A stretch of DNA of 64,000 nucleotides from Chromatiaceae bacterium (lineage in GTDB: Bacteria; Pseudomonadota; Gammaproteobacteria; Chromatiales; Chromatiaceae): positions 2,264,315 to 2,328,314 of the forward strand of contig CP037918.1 of NCBI GenBank assembly GCA_019356535.1, read 5' to 3'. The position numbers and the translations under genes are program-made. Below, piece by piece: positions 8,658 through 18,555 of the stretch (the stretch's first letter is position 1; every line of letters starts with the position of its first letter). The notes under the pieces were generated by a model. That model saw only the letters and a list, made by a program, of their open reading frames with translations, ran no database searches and was not told the DNA's origin.

Positions 8658-9879
8658 TGGAATTTACTCCGCAGTTCGCTGCGCGATGTAAAACTGATAT
8701 ACCGCCAAGCAAAACCCCAACAAACACGTTCATATGTATAGATTTATAGGTAGCACTAACCATTCCGTACATCAATGCGCCAGCAATAGCTAAGTATAGA
8801 TAACGAGCAGCCTCTTTCCACTGAAATGAAATCTCTAGCGTTAAAGAAAAGAAAAACTGAGCACAGTACAGGACGAAACCGACAACCCCCCCCGTCGCCA
8901 ACAGGTAGAAAATCAGGTTATGAATATAGCGCTGCTCAACAACCCCTCCTGACACCGGGCTTAAAAACTTGAAGGTCACTCCGGGCCCAGCCCCAATAAC
9001 CATATTTTCAGAAAAAATATTATACGCCTTTTTTATTTCCACCCAGCGATGAAGAGTGGTACTACCTTTAAGACTCTCCACCGAATACCTATTCTTAACC
9101 AGACCTACATTGTCTATGGACTTGTTGTTATCCAGAGATGGACCATAAAATATCAAAATCGACAGCAGCAAGAAACTCAATAAAACGTAGCCAGCCCATT
9201 CCCACATGTCCCCATTTTCCATACTAATACGCCACCCTAGAGCCCACGGCACAGCCAGCAACACAAATAAACCTATACCTAACTGTCCTTTTGATTGGGT
9301 TTCGTATAATGCTAAAATCAACAAGCCAAACAGAAAAAACCGAAAAAATACATTTCGAACCACAAGCTTTAGCAATGCCAGGGAAATAATCAGTGCAGGC
9401 AAATGTGCCATATCGGAGTATGCTGTTAATCGATTAATACTTTCCAGCTCCCCCGCACTACGCAGAATAAGAAACGGAATAACTAGAGTTGCAACAAATA
9501 CACCAACACAGAATAGCGCCGTCAACACCCAACGAGTGCGCCGCCAATCCAGCAAAACAACACTAAAGTAAGCTGCCGGCAAAAACAAAAATGGTATGGT
9601 TCCACGAATAACATCATTCAAACTGTGCCCAACTAAAAGCGAATACATTGGCATTGTAATCATATAAGCTGCGAACACTAAAACTGCAATATCGACAGTC
9701 AACAAAGAAGGTCGATGCTTTAAATAAACCACCACAGAGATAGCCAATTGCAACAAAAAACCCCCTGCAATAAGAATATGAACAGCGCTCAATTTCGTAA
9801 CAAATGGGCCTGAAATAGTCAGCAATGCAAGATTTACACAAAACAGAAACGCTATAAGTGTTCGGACGTCAATCGCCAT
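8647..9879 (-). CDS. O-antigen ligase/polymerase (Wzy_C) family membrane protein
   Basis: 410 aa from the chosen start, with about ten to twelve membrane helices and a large periplasmic loop. The segment ENMVIGAGPGVTF followed by YIHNLIFYLLATGGVVGF is the Wzy_C/WaaL-type signature (H-N in the loop, then a helix). It is expected to polymerise or ligate lipid-linked glycan. The frame stays open 66 codons further upstream, but the ATG at 9879 has a good ribosome site (GAGGAAGATAAG) and begins a normal membrane N-terminus. It is the first gene of the minus-strand polymer operon. Confidence 0.78.
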   Translation of the reverse strand: MAIDVRTLIAFLFCVNLALLTISGPFVTKLSAVHILIAGGFLLQLAISVVVYLKHRPSLLTVDIAVLVFAAYMITMPMYSLLVGHSLNDVIRGTIPFLFLPAAYFSVVLLDWRRTRWVLTALFCVGVFVATLVIPFLILRSAGELESINRLTAYSDMAHLPALIISLALLKLVVRNVFFRFFLFGLLILALYETQSKGQLGIGLFVLLAVPWALGWRISMENGDMWEWAGYVLLSFLLLSILIFYGPSLDNNKSIDNVGLVKNRYSVESLKGSTTLHRWVEIKKAYNIFSENMVIGAGPGVTFKFLSPVSGGVVEQRYIHNLIFYLLATGGVVGFVLYCAQFFFSLTLEISFQWKEAARYLYLAIAGALMYGMVSATYKSIHMNVFVGVLLGGISVLHRAANCGVNSNDE

Positions 9880-10114
9880 CTTATCTTCCTCGGCCAACGT
9901 TATGAGGACACATAAAAATCTTAGAATATCCCACCTTCTGCCACTGACATGTAAATTCAATATCAACCAACATAGCCTCCTAAGATTTTCCAGAATCCCT
10001 TTGTACCGCCTATTACAGTGTCTCCCCTTGATTTCTATAGCTAAAATTACGGCGTTGGCGCCTTTGTAGAAGTGCAATCAACCATCTATAGATCCTGATG
10101 CTGATATGGGTCCA

Positions 10115-10399
10115 TCATAGTAGTCCTCCGCCCCGAAAAAACTCTTCAAGCGCCATTTGGTTGATCCGCTTCGCGAATTCATTAAACTGCGGGAACCTGA
10201 CCTTGGCACTTCGGAGCGAGATATCATTGCGTTTACGATAGGCCGCATACCGTAGCCTTTCCACATCAGAAAACTCCTTTATGTTGCCACTCAGGACCAC
10301 CGTGACCTGCAGGTCATGGACTTCGTAGAAAGGCAGCACAAGGTTGTACATCACCGTATGGACATAACCCTTCTCACTCCCTTGAGGCGGCCCATGCAA
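10115..10399 (-). CDS. Hypothetical protein or gene fragment upstream of the Wzy-like gene
   Basis: A 94-aa frame with protein-like composition (NLVLPFYEVHDLQVTVVLSG, then FSDVERLRYAAYRKRND). No family is recognised. It lies between an IS5-family relic and the polymerase gene and could be the surviving 3' part of a gene truncated by the transposon, since its first codons run into the relic. Existence as a functional gene is uncertain. Confidence 0.3.
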   Translation of the reverse strand: MHGPPQGSEKGYVHTVMYNLVLPFYEVHDLQVTVVLSGNIKEFSDVERLRYAAYRKRNDISLRSAKVRFPQFNEFAKRINQMALEEFFRGGGLL

Positions 10400-10639
10400 A
10401 CGGCACTAAAAGTAAGCAATTCTCCTGGTTCGCTGGATTAAAGATGCGCAAACGGAAACAGGGGCTCTTCGTCTCGATCAAAACAATTTGATTCGTGGTC
10501 AGGCGAAGCCCTCTCTGGGCATGCTGACTTTGCGTTCCAGCGCCGGCCAAATCATGGCGAGGGCCCCATTCACCGAAATTTGCCCAAAATCCGGCTTGCC
10601 GGTCACACCAACCCTTCGGGTCTTGGCGATCAACAGGCC

Positions 10640-11099
10640 GCCACCCCAGGGGGCGCATCTGAATCAGGCTGTAGGCTGGCATGGTAAGCATGAAGTGGAG
10701 ATCTACCTTCTCACACCCCTCGAGCCGCCTCTTGCACAAGCCACCGATAGCCTTGGCCTACCCGAAGCATTTCTCAATCCGTTTTCGAATAGACTGGCTG
10801 GTCTGATAACCCAGGTGGCGCGTGGTGCGCCCATGAATCGCCGATATACGGCGGGTAGCATTCCGGGCAATGTGTGGCGCGGTATTGGCGCTGCGCATGA
10901 CCTCCATGAGGCCCTTCGTGTCGCAGTGCTTGCCCATGGCCTCGGTCACTCGATAGATGCCGGTGAGCACCTCGACCAGGTCGATGACAGCCTCCGGTTT
11001 AGCCGTGCCGGCCGCCTGGGGTACCTGAGCATCAGCCACCAGCCATACCGGTTTTCCATTAGTCGGCGCCCCGTATAAGAAAGCCATGCACTCTCGCAA
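10640..11099 (-). pseudogene. Decayed IS5-family transposase (DDE)
   Basis: Translation shows the C-terminal half of an IS5-type transposase: WLVADAQVPQAAGTAKPEA, then IDGRTTRH-like IHGRTTRHLGYQTSQ, then IRKRIEKCFG, then LCKRRLEGCEKVDLHFMLTM and AYSLIQM. A TAG at about 10757-10759 replaces the Trp codon after KCFG, and a second disruption shifts the frame near 11050, where SYTGRRLMENRYG lies in one phase and WLVADAQV in another. The N-terminal half is absent, so it cannot be active. The left boundary is approximate. Confidence 0.8.
11033..11085. repeat. 53-bp block duplicated at 592-644
   Basis: Exact second copy of the block at 592-644, here inside the IS5-family relic. The copy includes the frameshift region, so the duplication came after that lesion or the lesion belongs to a widespread defective copy. 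Confidence 0.9.
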
Positions 11100-11413
11100 G
11101 AGTTTAGCTACTTTTTTTAAATACCCTTAAATCACTATAAGTCATCACTAACTTGCAGACCGCCATTTATGTGGAGCTCTAGGGACCTATCTATATGGAG
11201 GTCGCCTCCCGAGTAACGAGTGAAACGGCCGCTTGTTTAGCGACAATACAACAAGACCTCCTGTCGGTCTTAACGTTTAACACCGAAAGGCGACAACGCT
11301 CACATTACCAGCAACTAGGTCGAACTCGGCGCAGCATTAAGTTTATCTTTGGGGCGCTCCCAACACCGAAACTTCTCCAACAGCGAGCTGTCTTCCAGTT
11401 CTCAATCCCTGTT
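11100..11413. other. AT-rich spacer, nothing recognised
   Basis: Roughly 310 bp between the transposase relic and the end of wecC. It contains no convincing coding frame, terminator or RNA. It probably marks the join between the polymer operon and the wecBC unit. Confidence 0.4.
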
Positions 11414-12664
11414 TTAACGCCAAATTCCTCGTGTGTCGATTACGACCTTGCCACAGAGACACGCTAGATCGAGTTCCTTGAATTCATCATGATCAACCAG
11501 AAGCACGACAACATCAGCTTGCTCCAACGCCGTATCCATATCCACATACTCAACAGTAGGGCACTCTGCGAGTGATCGCGGAAGCGTTTCCACATGGGGC
11601 TCAACCACGAGAATCCTTCCGTCGATGGACTTGGCGATACGCGACACCACAGTTACAGCCGGACTCTCTCTGAGATCGTCGATATTGGCCTTGAAGGCGA
11701 GCCCAAGGCAGGCAACAGACGGGGAGTTCTTGCCACCGGCAGCCTGAAGCACTTGTTGAACTACATAATCCGGCTTGGCATCGTTGACTTCCCTAGCCGT
11801 CCGGATCAGTCGTGCCTCTTTCTGCGCCGAACTCACGATAAACCATGGATCCACCGCGATGCAGTGCCCACCCACACCCGGACCGGGATTGAGAATATTA
11901 ACCCTTGGATGGCGATTCGCCAGCCGAATCAGCTCCCATACATCGATACCAAGACGGTCGCATATGAAAGAAAGCTCATTGGCGAAAGCAATATTTACGT
12001 CTCGAAACGCATTTTCTGTAAGCTTGCACAGTTCGGCCGTCCTGGAATCCGTGAGAATACATTCCCCCTCCACGAAGATCTGGTAGAGATCCCTGGCCCT
12101 CTCGGCGCAACGGGCGGTGATTCCCCCAATCACCCTGTCGTTCTCCACCAGCTCCTTGACAACATATCCCGGAAGCACCCGCTCAGGACAATAGGCAATA
12201 TTGACATCCGCCTCTTCCCCAACTTCATGTGGAAATGACAGATCAGGGCGTGCATCAGCAAGCCACCGTGCCAGTTTCTCGGTCGTACCAACCGGAGAGG
12301 TGGATTCGAGAACCACCAGATTGCCTTTTTCCAACACCGGCGCAATTGCATCGGCGGCCGCACGAATATAGGAAAGGTCAGGTTCATGTCCTTCCTTAAA
12401 CGGTGTCGGCACAGCGATCAGAAACGCCCCGGCGGACTCAGGCCGCGTCGTGGCACGCAGCATATTTGTCGATACTGCTGCATGGACAATGAGGTCGAGC
12501 TCGGGCTCAACAATGTGAATTCCACCTCTGTTGATAACCTCGACAACATCAGCATTAACATCAACACCAGTCACACGTACGCCACGCGCAGCGATTACAG
12601 CCGCTGTAGGCAACCCAATATAACCAAGCCCTATAACAGAAACCCTGCTAAATTGTGTGCGCAT
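11414..12664 (-). CDS. wecC: UDP-N-acetyl-D-mannosaminuronate dehydrogenase
   Basis: 416 aa. The Rossmann motif [19 protein letters not shown], the segment AVPTPF, and the catalytic-loop sequence [17 protein letters not shown] with its Cys are those of UDP-ManNAc dehydrogenases. The enzyme oxidises UDP-ManNAc twice with NAD+ to UDP-ManNAcA, a precursor for capsule, O-antigen or ECA. The C-terminal domain ([18 protein letters not shown]) is intact. The start overlaps the end of wecB by 17 bp, so the two are translated together. Confidence 0.95.
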   Translation of the reverse strand: MRTQFSRVSVIGLGYIGLPTAAVIAARGVRVTGVDVNADVVEVINRGGIHIVEPELDLIVHAAVSTNMLRATTRPESAGAFLIAVPTPFKEGHEPDLSYIRAAADAIAPVLEKGNLVVLESTSPVGTTEKLARWLADARPDLSFPHEVGEEADVNIAYCPERVLPGYVVKELVENDRVIGGITARCAERARDLYQIFVEGECILTDSRTAELCKLTENAFRDVNIAFANELSFICDRLGIDVWELIRLANRHPRVNILNPGPGVGGHCIAVDPWFIVSSAQKEARLIRTAREVNDAKPDYVVQQVLQAAGGKNSPSVACLGLAFKANIDDLRESPAVTVVSRIAKSIDGRILVVEPHVETLPRSLAECPTVEYVDMDTALEQADVVVLLVDHDEFKELDLACLCGKVVIDTRGIWR

Positions 12665-13787
12665 CGATCACTCCCTTCAAAATACGCTTGCTCGCCAAGC
12701 CATCGCCATAGGGATTATGGCGCCGGCTCATCTGGTCGTATTTTTCACGATCTTCAAGCAGTTCTGTGGCCGTGGCGACAATCCGTCCAGCATCTGCGCC
12801 CACAAGCGCCACCGTTCCAGCTTCAATGGCTTCGGGTCTTTCCGTCTTTTCACGCATGACAAGCACGGGTTTTCCCAATGACGGCGCCTCCTCCTGAATA
12901 CCTCCGGAATCGGTCAATATCAGGTACGCCCGATTCATGAGATATACAAACGGCAGATAATCGAGCGGATCAATTAGGTGAATATTGCGCTTTCCGCCTA
13001 GAACGCCGTATACCGACTTCCGAACATTGGGATTCAGATGAACCGGATAGACAATTTCAATGTCATCCCTATCAGCCAGCTCCGACAAAGCGGCACAGAT
13101 CTCCTCGAATCCCCGCCCAAAGCTTTCACGCCGGTGGCCTGTAACGAGAATAAGGCGCTTTCCCTTGTCCAAGTAGGAAAAGGTCTCATCAATTCTCGCA
13201 GTCAAATACCTATTTCCTCGGATCTTTTCGGAAACATGAAGTAACGCGTCAACCACCGTATTGCCAGTTACCAGGATGCGTTCTGGAGAAACACCTTCCC
13301 GTAGCAGATTTGCCCTAGCGCGCTCCGTTGGCGCAAAATGCAGGTCGGCGATCCCACCAATCAGTTTCCTGTTGATCTCCTCTGGCCAAGGAGAGTAGAT
13401 ATCACCGGTTCTGAGCCCCGCTTCCACATGTCCTACCGGGATCTTTTTGTAATAGGAGGCAAGAGCGGACGCCATGGCAGTGGTTGTGTCACCATGCACA
13501 AGCACACGATCCGGGGGGTATTCAGACAACACATCACCAACCCCGGTAATGATTTTTGCTGTAACCTCCTCAAGCCCCTGATTGGCCCGCATCACGCTCA
13601 AATCGAAGTCAGGTGTAATCCGGAACAGTTCCAGAACTTGATCCAGCATTTCCCTGTGCTGAGCCGTGACACATACCTTGATTTCTATCCCCTCATCCTT
13701 TTCAAGGTCATTTATAACAGGGGCCATTTTGATGGCTTCCGGCCGAGTTCCGATAACAACCAAAATCCTTATTTCTCTAACATTCAT
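12648..13787 (-). CDS. wecB: UDP-N-acetylglucosamine 2-epimerase (non-hydrolysing)
   Basis: 379 aa, the usual length. Family landmarks are [12 protein letters not shown] at the N-terminus, [34 protein letters not shown] and [17 protein letters not shown]. It converts UDP-GlcNAc to UDP-ManNAc, which wecC then oxidises. A second, more GC-rich paralogue lies at 17455-18555. This copy belongs compositionally to the island. Confidence 0.95.
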   Translation of the reverse strand: MNVREIRILVVIGTRPEAIKMAPVINDLEKDEGIEIKVCVTAQHREMLDQVLELFRITPDFDLSVMRANQGLEEVTAKIITGVGDVLSEYPPDRVLVHGDTTTAMASALASYYKKIPVGHVEAGLRTGDIYSPWPEEINRKLIGGIADLHFAPTERARANLLREGVSPERILVTGNTVVDALLHVSEKIRGNRYLTARIDETFSYLDKGKRLILVTGHRRESFGRGFEEICAALSELADRDDIEIVYPVHLNPNVRKSVYGVLGGKRNIHLIDPLDYLPFVYLMNRAYLILTDSGGIQEEAPSLGKPVLVMREKTERPEAIEAGTVALVGADAGRIVATATELLEDREKYDQMSRRHNPYGDGLASKRILKGVIDAHTI

Positions 13788-13995
13788 AATGTAATTTATT
13801 ATGCAAGACCCTATGGCACATCTAAAAATGCTGTTTGTGCACCACTCGGGTGAGAACGACCCTCATTACGTGCAGACTGATCAGCAAATGAACAAGATTC
13901 TGGCCAGAATTGCCGCTTTTTCCTTTGTTACTGCCCCCTTTGGAGGGCTTTTCTGATCATTATCCCGCCATTTTGGCAAACGAACCCCTGAGCAA

Positions 13996-14445
13996 CTATT
14001 CCAGCCGCCTCTTGCTGTAGACCAGGTTCATCAGGCTAATCTTGACAACGGCTCTCACCTTGCCCTTGACCCATACCCAGAAGCCACCGCCACTAAGCGT
14101 GTGCTGGTGCCCAAATACATGTTCTACCCGGGTTCGAATCCTGGAACGGGCGCGGTTGGACTACTGTTTCTGCTTGTTCAACTTCCGGTTGCGCTGTCCC
14201 TTGTGGTGAATGCGGCTCTGGCAACCCGCTTCCCGGAGCGCCGCTTCCCGCTCCCGGGAGCGATAGGCGGAATCGGCCCAGATGAAACGGCCACTGTTCT
14301 CTTCGTCGAGCAGTTCGCCAATTACCACAACACCCGCCCGACGTGGCGTCCCGCCACTGTGGCCAATCGCAGAATACCTCATTGGGCACCTGATCGCCTT
14401 GGCCTGCCGTACCCGACGCAGACGCCCTTGCACCCGCCAAACCAT
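13996..14445 (-). pseudogene. Decayed IS5-family transposase, C-terminal part
   Basis: Translation gives ELLDEENSGRFIWADSAYRS, a stop (TAG at 14161-14163 after NRKLNKQKQ), then SNRARSRIRTRVEHVFGHQ and ISLMNLVYSKRRLE-stop in the same frame. These are the C-terminal catalytic blocks of IS5-group transposases (WADSAYRS, RVEHVFG). Upstream sequence to about 14600 holds scrambled scraps in other frames, indicating frameshifts. It differs in type from the relic at 10640-11099. It lies between wecB and the GC-rich glycan locus. Confidence 0.8.
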
Positions 14446-14731
14446 GGCTGTATATATCTCTTTGTTTCCTCAGTTCGGCTGCCCACTCTGGCTGCAACCT
14501 TTGCTCTGTACAACGCTTGGAATTCCTTGAGGACACCTCGAGAAACTCGGAGATCCGACTCCCAAGCCTCCGACCAGAAGACCGCATCCATCGCAATCTT
14601 CCCAGTCTCGGGCGGGCACAAATAACCTGCCCCGTTCAACGAGTCTGCGGATTATACCCGGGCTTTTCTTCCGGTGACGCGCAAAGAACACTTTTTGTTA
14701 CGATTTCGTATCTTTCGCACATCACAAGCCC
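14446..14731. other. Degraded transposon debris and upstream region of the GT2 gene
   Basis: Likely scrambled 5' part of the adjacent IS5-type relic, followed by about 90 bp leading to the GT2 gene. I see no intact gene. A promoter for the plus-strand GT2 gene is expected here but no strong box can be named. Confidence 0.4.
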
Positions 14732-15553
14732 ATGCCCGACACCCAACCCACAACCCCACTCCCCCTCTCGGTCTTCGTCATCGCCCACAACGAGGAACGC
14801 TGCATCGGCGCGGTGCTGGAGGTAGCACGCGCGCTGAGCGACGATCTGGTGGTGGTCGATTCGGGTTCTACCGACCGCACCGTCGAGATCGCCGAGGCGG
14901 CCGGCGCACGGGTATTCCACCACGACTGGACGGGTTACGGACCGCAGAAGCGCTTCGCCGAGGAGCAGTGCCGTCATGATTGGCTGCTCAATCTGGATGC
15001 CGACGAAGTGCTCTCGCCCGAACTGATCGAGGAGATCCGCACCTTGTTCGCCGAGGGTGAACCGCCCTTGCCTACGTACCGCATCAAAACGGTGACCGTT
15101 TACCCAGGAGACAACAAGCCTCGTTGGCTTGCCGAATACCATAATTTTATCCGACTGTATGATCGTCGCGTGGCGCGCTTTCCGGACCACCCCACCTGGG
15201 ATGCCATCACTCCACCCAAGGGCACGGGAGTCGGACTGTTGCAGGCACCGTGCTACCACTTCTCGTCACCCGGGCTGCACCACTACGTGGACAAGTTCAA
15301 CCGCTACACCACCCTGCAGGCCGACACCCAGCCGCTCAAGCCCTACCCCGTGCTGGCAGCCCGCCTGCTGCTGGGTTTTCCGCTGGACTTTCTCAAGGCC
15401 TGGCTGCTCAAGCGCCACTTCACCGGTGGGCTGTATGGCTTCGTGCTGGCCTTCAGTCACGCCTACTCGCGCTTTCTGCGCAATGCAAAGATGCTGGAGA
15501 AACACCGCCTGCAATGGCGATCTGTCGGCTGTCGCAAGGATTCCCCGCCATGA
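14732..15553 (+). CDS. Glycosyltransferase family 2 (WaaE/KdtX-like)
   Basis: 273 aa. A GT-A fold is indicated by FVIAHNEERCIGAVL, VVDSGSTDRTVEIAE, and the metal-binding DADE in LLNLDADEVLSPEL. The C-terminal amphipathic part (LDFLKAWLLKRHF, FSHAYSRFLRNAKM) is as in the WaaE/LgtF-type LPS core beta-glucosyltransferases. It probably adds a hexose to lipopolysaccharide core or a lipid-linked glycan at the inner membrane. It overlaps the FkbM gene by 4 bp (ATGA). Confidence 0.85.
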   Translation: MPDTQPTTPLPLSVFVIAHNEERCIGAVLEVARALSDDLVVVDSGSTDRTVEIAEAAGARVFHHDWTGYGPQKRFAEEQCRHDWLLNLDADEVLSPELIEEIRTLFAEGEPPLPTYRIKTVTVYPGDNKPRWLAEYHNFIRLYDRRVARFPDHPTWDAITPPKGTGVGLLQAPCYHFSSPGLHHYVDKFNRYTTLQADTQPLKPYPVLAARLLLGFPLDFLKAWLLKRHFTGGLYGFVLAFSHAYSRFLRNAKMLEKHRLQWRSVGCRKDSPP

Positions 15554-16305
15554 AGATCTACTGGAGCATCAAGAAACGCCTGCACCGGCTGCTGTACCCA
15601 CGCTACCGGCTGGTGCACCGCCACGGCGCCCGCCTACTGCTCGACAGCCGCAACTGGATCGACACTCGCCTGCTGATCGGCCAGCCCTACGAAGACGAGC
15701 AGATCGCCTCGACCATCGCCCTGGTCCGCGAGCACGATATCGAGGCCTTTCTCGACGTGGGCGCCAACATCGGCCTCTACAGCGTGTTCGTGGGTCTGGC
15801 CACGCCGATCGAGATCCATGCCTTCGAACCGGTAAGCCGCAACCACGACCAGCTGTGCGGCAACCTGTTCGTCAACCAGCTAAGCGAACGCGTGCAGGTC
15901 CACCCGTTCGCACTCAGTGACCAGGCCGGTGAGGCCGAGATCCATATCGACCCGACCTCCACCGGCGTCTCACGGCTCGCCACTGACGACGGCAGCCGCG
16001 ACCCCTCGGTGTTCACACGGCGCGAGCGCATCCGCCTGGCCCGACTCGATGATCTGCTCGACTGGCAGGGACGGAGGCTGTTCATCAAGATCGATGTCGA
16101 AGGCCACGAGCTGCCCGCACTGCGCGGCATGCAGCAGCTGCTGGCCAACAACCAGGTGATCCTGCAAGTGGAAGCCTTCGCTGGCGAAGCGGCCCGCGCA
16201 CTGGCCGCCTTCATGGAAGGGATCGGCTACCGGCCGCTGGACAATCCGGGCGGCGATTATCGCTTTGCCAACTTCCCTTTCGAGGGCATGGCTGACCACA
16301 GCTGA
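15550..16305 (+). CDS. FkbM-family SAM-dependent methyltransferase
   Basis: 251 aa from the ATG that overlaps the GT2 stop. The SAM-binding motif is FLDVGANIGLYSVF, followed by IEIHAFEPV and the FkbM hallmark FIKIDVEGHELPAL. Such enzymes O-methylate sugars or glycolipids. The open frame extends 100 codons upstream but there it is antiphase to the GT2 gene, so the coupled ATG is preferred. The target is probably a sugar of the glycan built by the neighbouring transferases. Confidence 0.85.
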   Translation: MKIYWSIKKRLHRLLYPRYRLVHRHGARLLLDSRNWIDTRLLIGQPYEDEQIASTIALVREHDIEAFLDVGANIGLYSVFVGLATPIEIHAFEPVSRNHDQLCGNLFVNQLSERVQVHPFALSDQAGEAEIHIDPTSTGVSRLATDDGSRDPSVFTRRERIRLARLDDLLDWQGRRLFIKIDVEGHELPALRGMQQLLANNQVILQVEAFAGEAARALAAFMEGIGYRPLDNPGGDYRFANFPFEGMADHS

Positions 16306-16438
16306 CGCCCCGACCATGCCCGGCGGTCAGCCCACTGCCCCATTCGCCTTCCCTTCCCCGTCAGCCCCATGGCTGTCCGGGAAATGACGGTCTTCGGAAA
16401 ACGGCTGGTTCCCTGACCACGGCTTTCCCGCTATCGGT

Positions 16439-17458
16439 TCACGCCTCCGCCCACTCGTAGTCCTCGCTCAACGGCTGTTCGAAGCTGATCTCGGTGATGA
16501 ACCGGGCGATACGCTGCGCGTTGTAGCTGCGGTGGGCGCGTTCGCGTCCGCGGCGGGCGATCTCGCGGGCCTCGGCAGCATTGGCCTTGTAATAGCGCAG
16601 CTTGTCGAGCAGGTCGTCGAGGTCGCGGAAGTACACCATCTCCTCGTCGCTGAACAGCTCGCGCAGGCCCGGGGTCTCCTGGGTGAAGGTCAGCAGGCCG
16701 TTGCCGGTGAGCTGGCCAATGCGGTCCGAAGAGTACCAGGGCATCTCGTTGCTGCGGCTGTAGTTCAGGCCCATACGCGACTGCGCCAGGGTGTCGAGAT
16801 AATGCTGGCCGAACACCGAAGGCGCTCCCAGGCAACCGCAATGCCGGAAGGCGATGCCCGCGCGCTCGGCTCTCGCCTTCAGTCCCTGCAGGAAGGCGCG
16901 GCGCGGGCCGTCCTTGTAGTCGTGGCCACAGTAGACCAGGTCCAGCGGCAGCTCCTCCTGCTCGTCGTTGCGCAGCACCTCGATGCTCGGATCGACAGGA
17001 TTGGGCAGGTAGTGCACCTTCGCGCCCAGATTGCGCCAGGGGTCCATCCAGCTTCCGGCGGTGGTACAGAAGAAGGCATCGACATGTGGCAGACGCGCGC
17101 GCAGGTGGCGATCGACCGCTTTGCCCCAGATCGGATCGACGTTCCATTGCGCGATGCGCAGCCCCGGCGCCAGTTGCCGTGCCTGGTCCAGGGTGGCCTC
17201 ATCGAACAGCTCGGTGTGCCCCAGCAACAGGAGATGTGGCCGCACATTGTCCACCGTCTCGAGCAGGGCACGGTTGACCGCCCGGCTCCCCAGCCGCTTG
17301 GAGCGCAACAGGCTCTCCAGACGCGCCATGTCGCGGTCGGCGAAATCGTAGACGAAATGCCCCTCGCGGATGAAACCGTTGGACAGCTTACGCTCGACCG
17401 CGTAGTAGACAGCGCCGTGGCGGCGCAGGCTGAAATTGCCGACATGGACAATTCTCAC
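16439..17458 (-). CDS. Glycosyltransferase, GT-B fold (CgeB/Glyco_trans_1_2 type)
   Basis: 339 aa. The N-terminal half ([34 protein letters not shown]) and the C-terminal half with [19 protein letters not shown] and [18 protein letters not shown] match CgeB-like glycosyltransferases, where the conserved R-ex-G-G-ltf segment binds the donor. Sugar specificity cannot be read. It is the last gene of a minus-strand run, overlapping the upstream wecB paralogue by 4 bp. Confidence 0.75.
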   Translation of the reverse strand: MRIVHVGNFSLRRHGAVYYAVERKLSNGFIREGHFVYDFADRDMARLESLLRSKRLGSRAVNRALLETVDNVRPHLLLLGHTELFDEATLDQARQLAPGLRIAQWNVDPIWGKAVDRHLRARLPHVDAFFCTTAGSWMDPWRNLGAKVHYLPNPVDPSIEVLRNDEQEELPLDLVYCGHDYKDGPRRAFLQGLKARAERAGIAFRHCGCLGAPSVFGQHYLDTLAQSRMGLNYSRSNEMPWYSSDRIGQLTGNGLLTFTQETPGLRELFSDEEMVYFRDLDDLLDKLRYYKANAAEAREIARRGRERAHRSYNAQRIARFITEISFEQPLSEDYEWAEA

Positions 17459-18555
17459 GACGTACCCTCGTCATTCATGTCTTGATCCAGCACCTCAAGA
17501 ATACGCCCGGCCGCCTGCCCATCGCCATAGGGGTTGACCGCCTCGGCCATGCGCCGGTAGTGCGCTGCGTCGCTCAGCAGGCGCTCGCTCTCCTCGACGA
17601 TGCGCACGCTGTCGGTGCCGACCAGGCGCACGCCCGCGTCCAGCGCCTCGGTGCGCTCAGTGGTATCGCGCATCACCAGCACCGGCTTGCCCAGCGAGGG
17701 GGCCTCTTCCTGCACGCCGCCCGAGTCGGTGAGCACGAACAGCGCCCTGTCCATCATCGCCACGAACTCGGGATAGGCCAGCGGCGCGATCAGGCGCACG
17801 TTGGCCTGCCCGCCGAGCAGGCGGTGCACCGGCTCCTGTACCTGCGGATTGAGGTGCACCGGGTAGACGAAGTCCAGCTCGGGATGCGCCCTGGCCAGTT
17901 CGTCGATGGCGCGGCAGATCGACTCGAAACCGGCGCCAAAGGACTCGCGGCGGTGGCCAGTGATCAGCACGAAGGGGCGGTCGAAACCCTCGGGCACGTT
18001 AACCCGCTCGCGCGCCCACAGCAGGGCGTCGATCACGGTGTTGCCGGTGACATGGATCGCCGCCTCGGGAACGCCCTCGTCGAGCAATGCCTGGCGATTG
18101 CGCTCGGTGGGCGCGAAATGCCAGCGCGCCAGCCGAGTGGTGAGCACCCGATTCATTTCCTCGGGGAAGGGCGCATCAAAGTCACCAGTGCGCAGGCCGG
18201 CCTCCACGTGTCCGACCGGGATACGTTCATGAAAGGCAGCCAGTGCGCCGCAGAAGGTGGTGGTGGTATCGCCCTGCACCAGCACCGCATCGGGCCGCTC
18301 ACGCGCCAGCACCGGACCCAGCGCCGCGAGCGCGCGCCCGGCCAGTTCGCTGAGCGACTGCCCCGGGCGCATCAGGTCGAGATCGATATCGGGGGTGATG
18401 CCGAAGAAGGTGAGCACCGAATCGAGCATGTCGCGATGCTGGGCGGTGACGCAGACCTGCGGTTCCAGTCGCGGATGCGCGCGCAGCACCTGCACCAGCG
18501 GCGCCAGCTTGATCGCCTCGGGGCGGGTGCCGAAGATCAGCATCACCCGTTTCAT
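17455..18555 (-). CDS. wecB: UDP-N-acetylglucosamine 2-epimerase, second copy
   Basis: 366 aa. It shares all landmark motifs of the family: [45 protein letters not shown] and [17 protein letters not shown]. It interconverts UDP-GlcNAc and UDP-ManNAc. Unlike the copy at 12648-13787 it has no wecC partner, so here UDP-ManNAc itself may be the donor for a neighbouring glycosyltransferase. Its GC-rich codon use matches the core genome. Confidence 0.93.
   Translation of the reverse strand: MKRVMLIFGTRPEAIKLAPLVQVLRAHPRLEPQVCVTAQHRDMLDSVLTFFGITPDIDLDLMRPGQSLSELAGRALAALGPVLARERPDAVLVQGDTTTTFCGALAAFHERIPVGHVEAGLRTGDFDAPFPEEMNRVLTTRLARWHFAPTERNRQALLDEGVPEAAIHVTGNTVIDALLWARERVNVPEGFDRPFVLITGHRRESFGAGFESICRAIDELARAHPELDFVYPVHLNPQVQEPVHRLLGGQANVRLIAPLAYPEFVAMMDRALFVLTDSGGVQEEAPSLGKPVLVMRDTTERTEALDAGVRLVGTDSVRIVEESERLLSDAAHYRRMAEAVNPYGDGQAAGRILEVLDQDMNDEGTS

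Noticed and set aside
11195..11467. 90-codon plus-strand frame between the IS5 relic and wecC
   Set aside because: Overlaps the end of wecC antisense and has no motif.
14123..14152. tRNA-like T-arm (GGGTTCGAATCC with paired flanks)
   Set aside because: No acceptor, D or anticodon arm can be fitted around it, and the minus strand encodes the conserved IS5 block RIRTRVEHVFG.
15250..15549. 100-codon N-terminal extension of the FkbM methyltransferase
   Set aside because: It lies entirely inside the GT2 gene in another frame; the coupled ATG at 15550 begins a normal FkbM protein.
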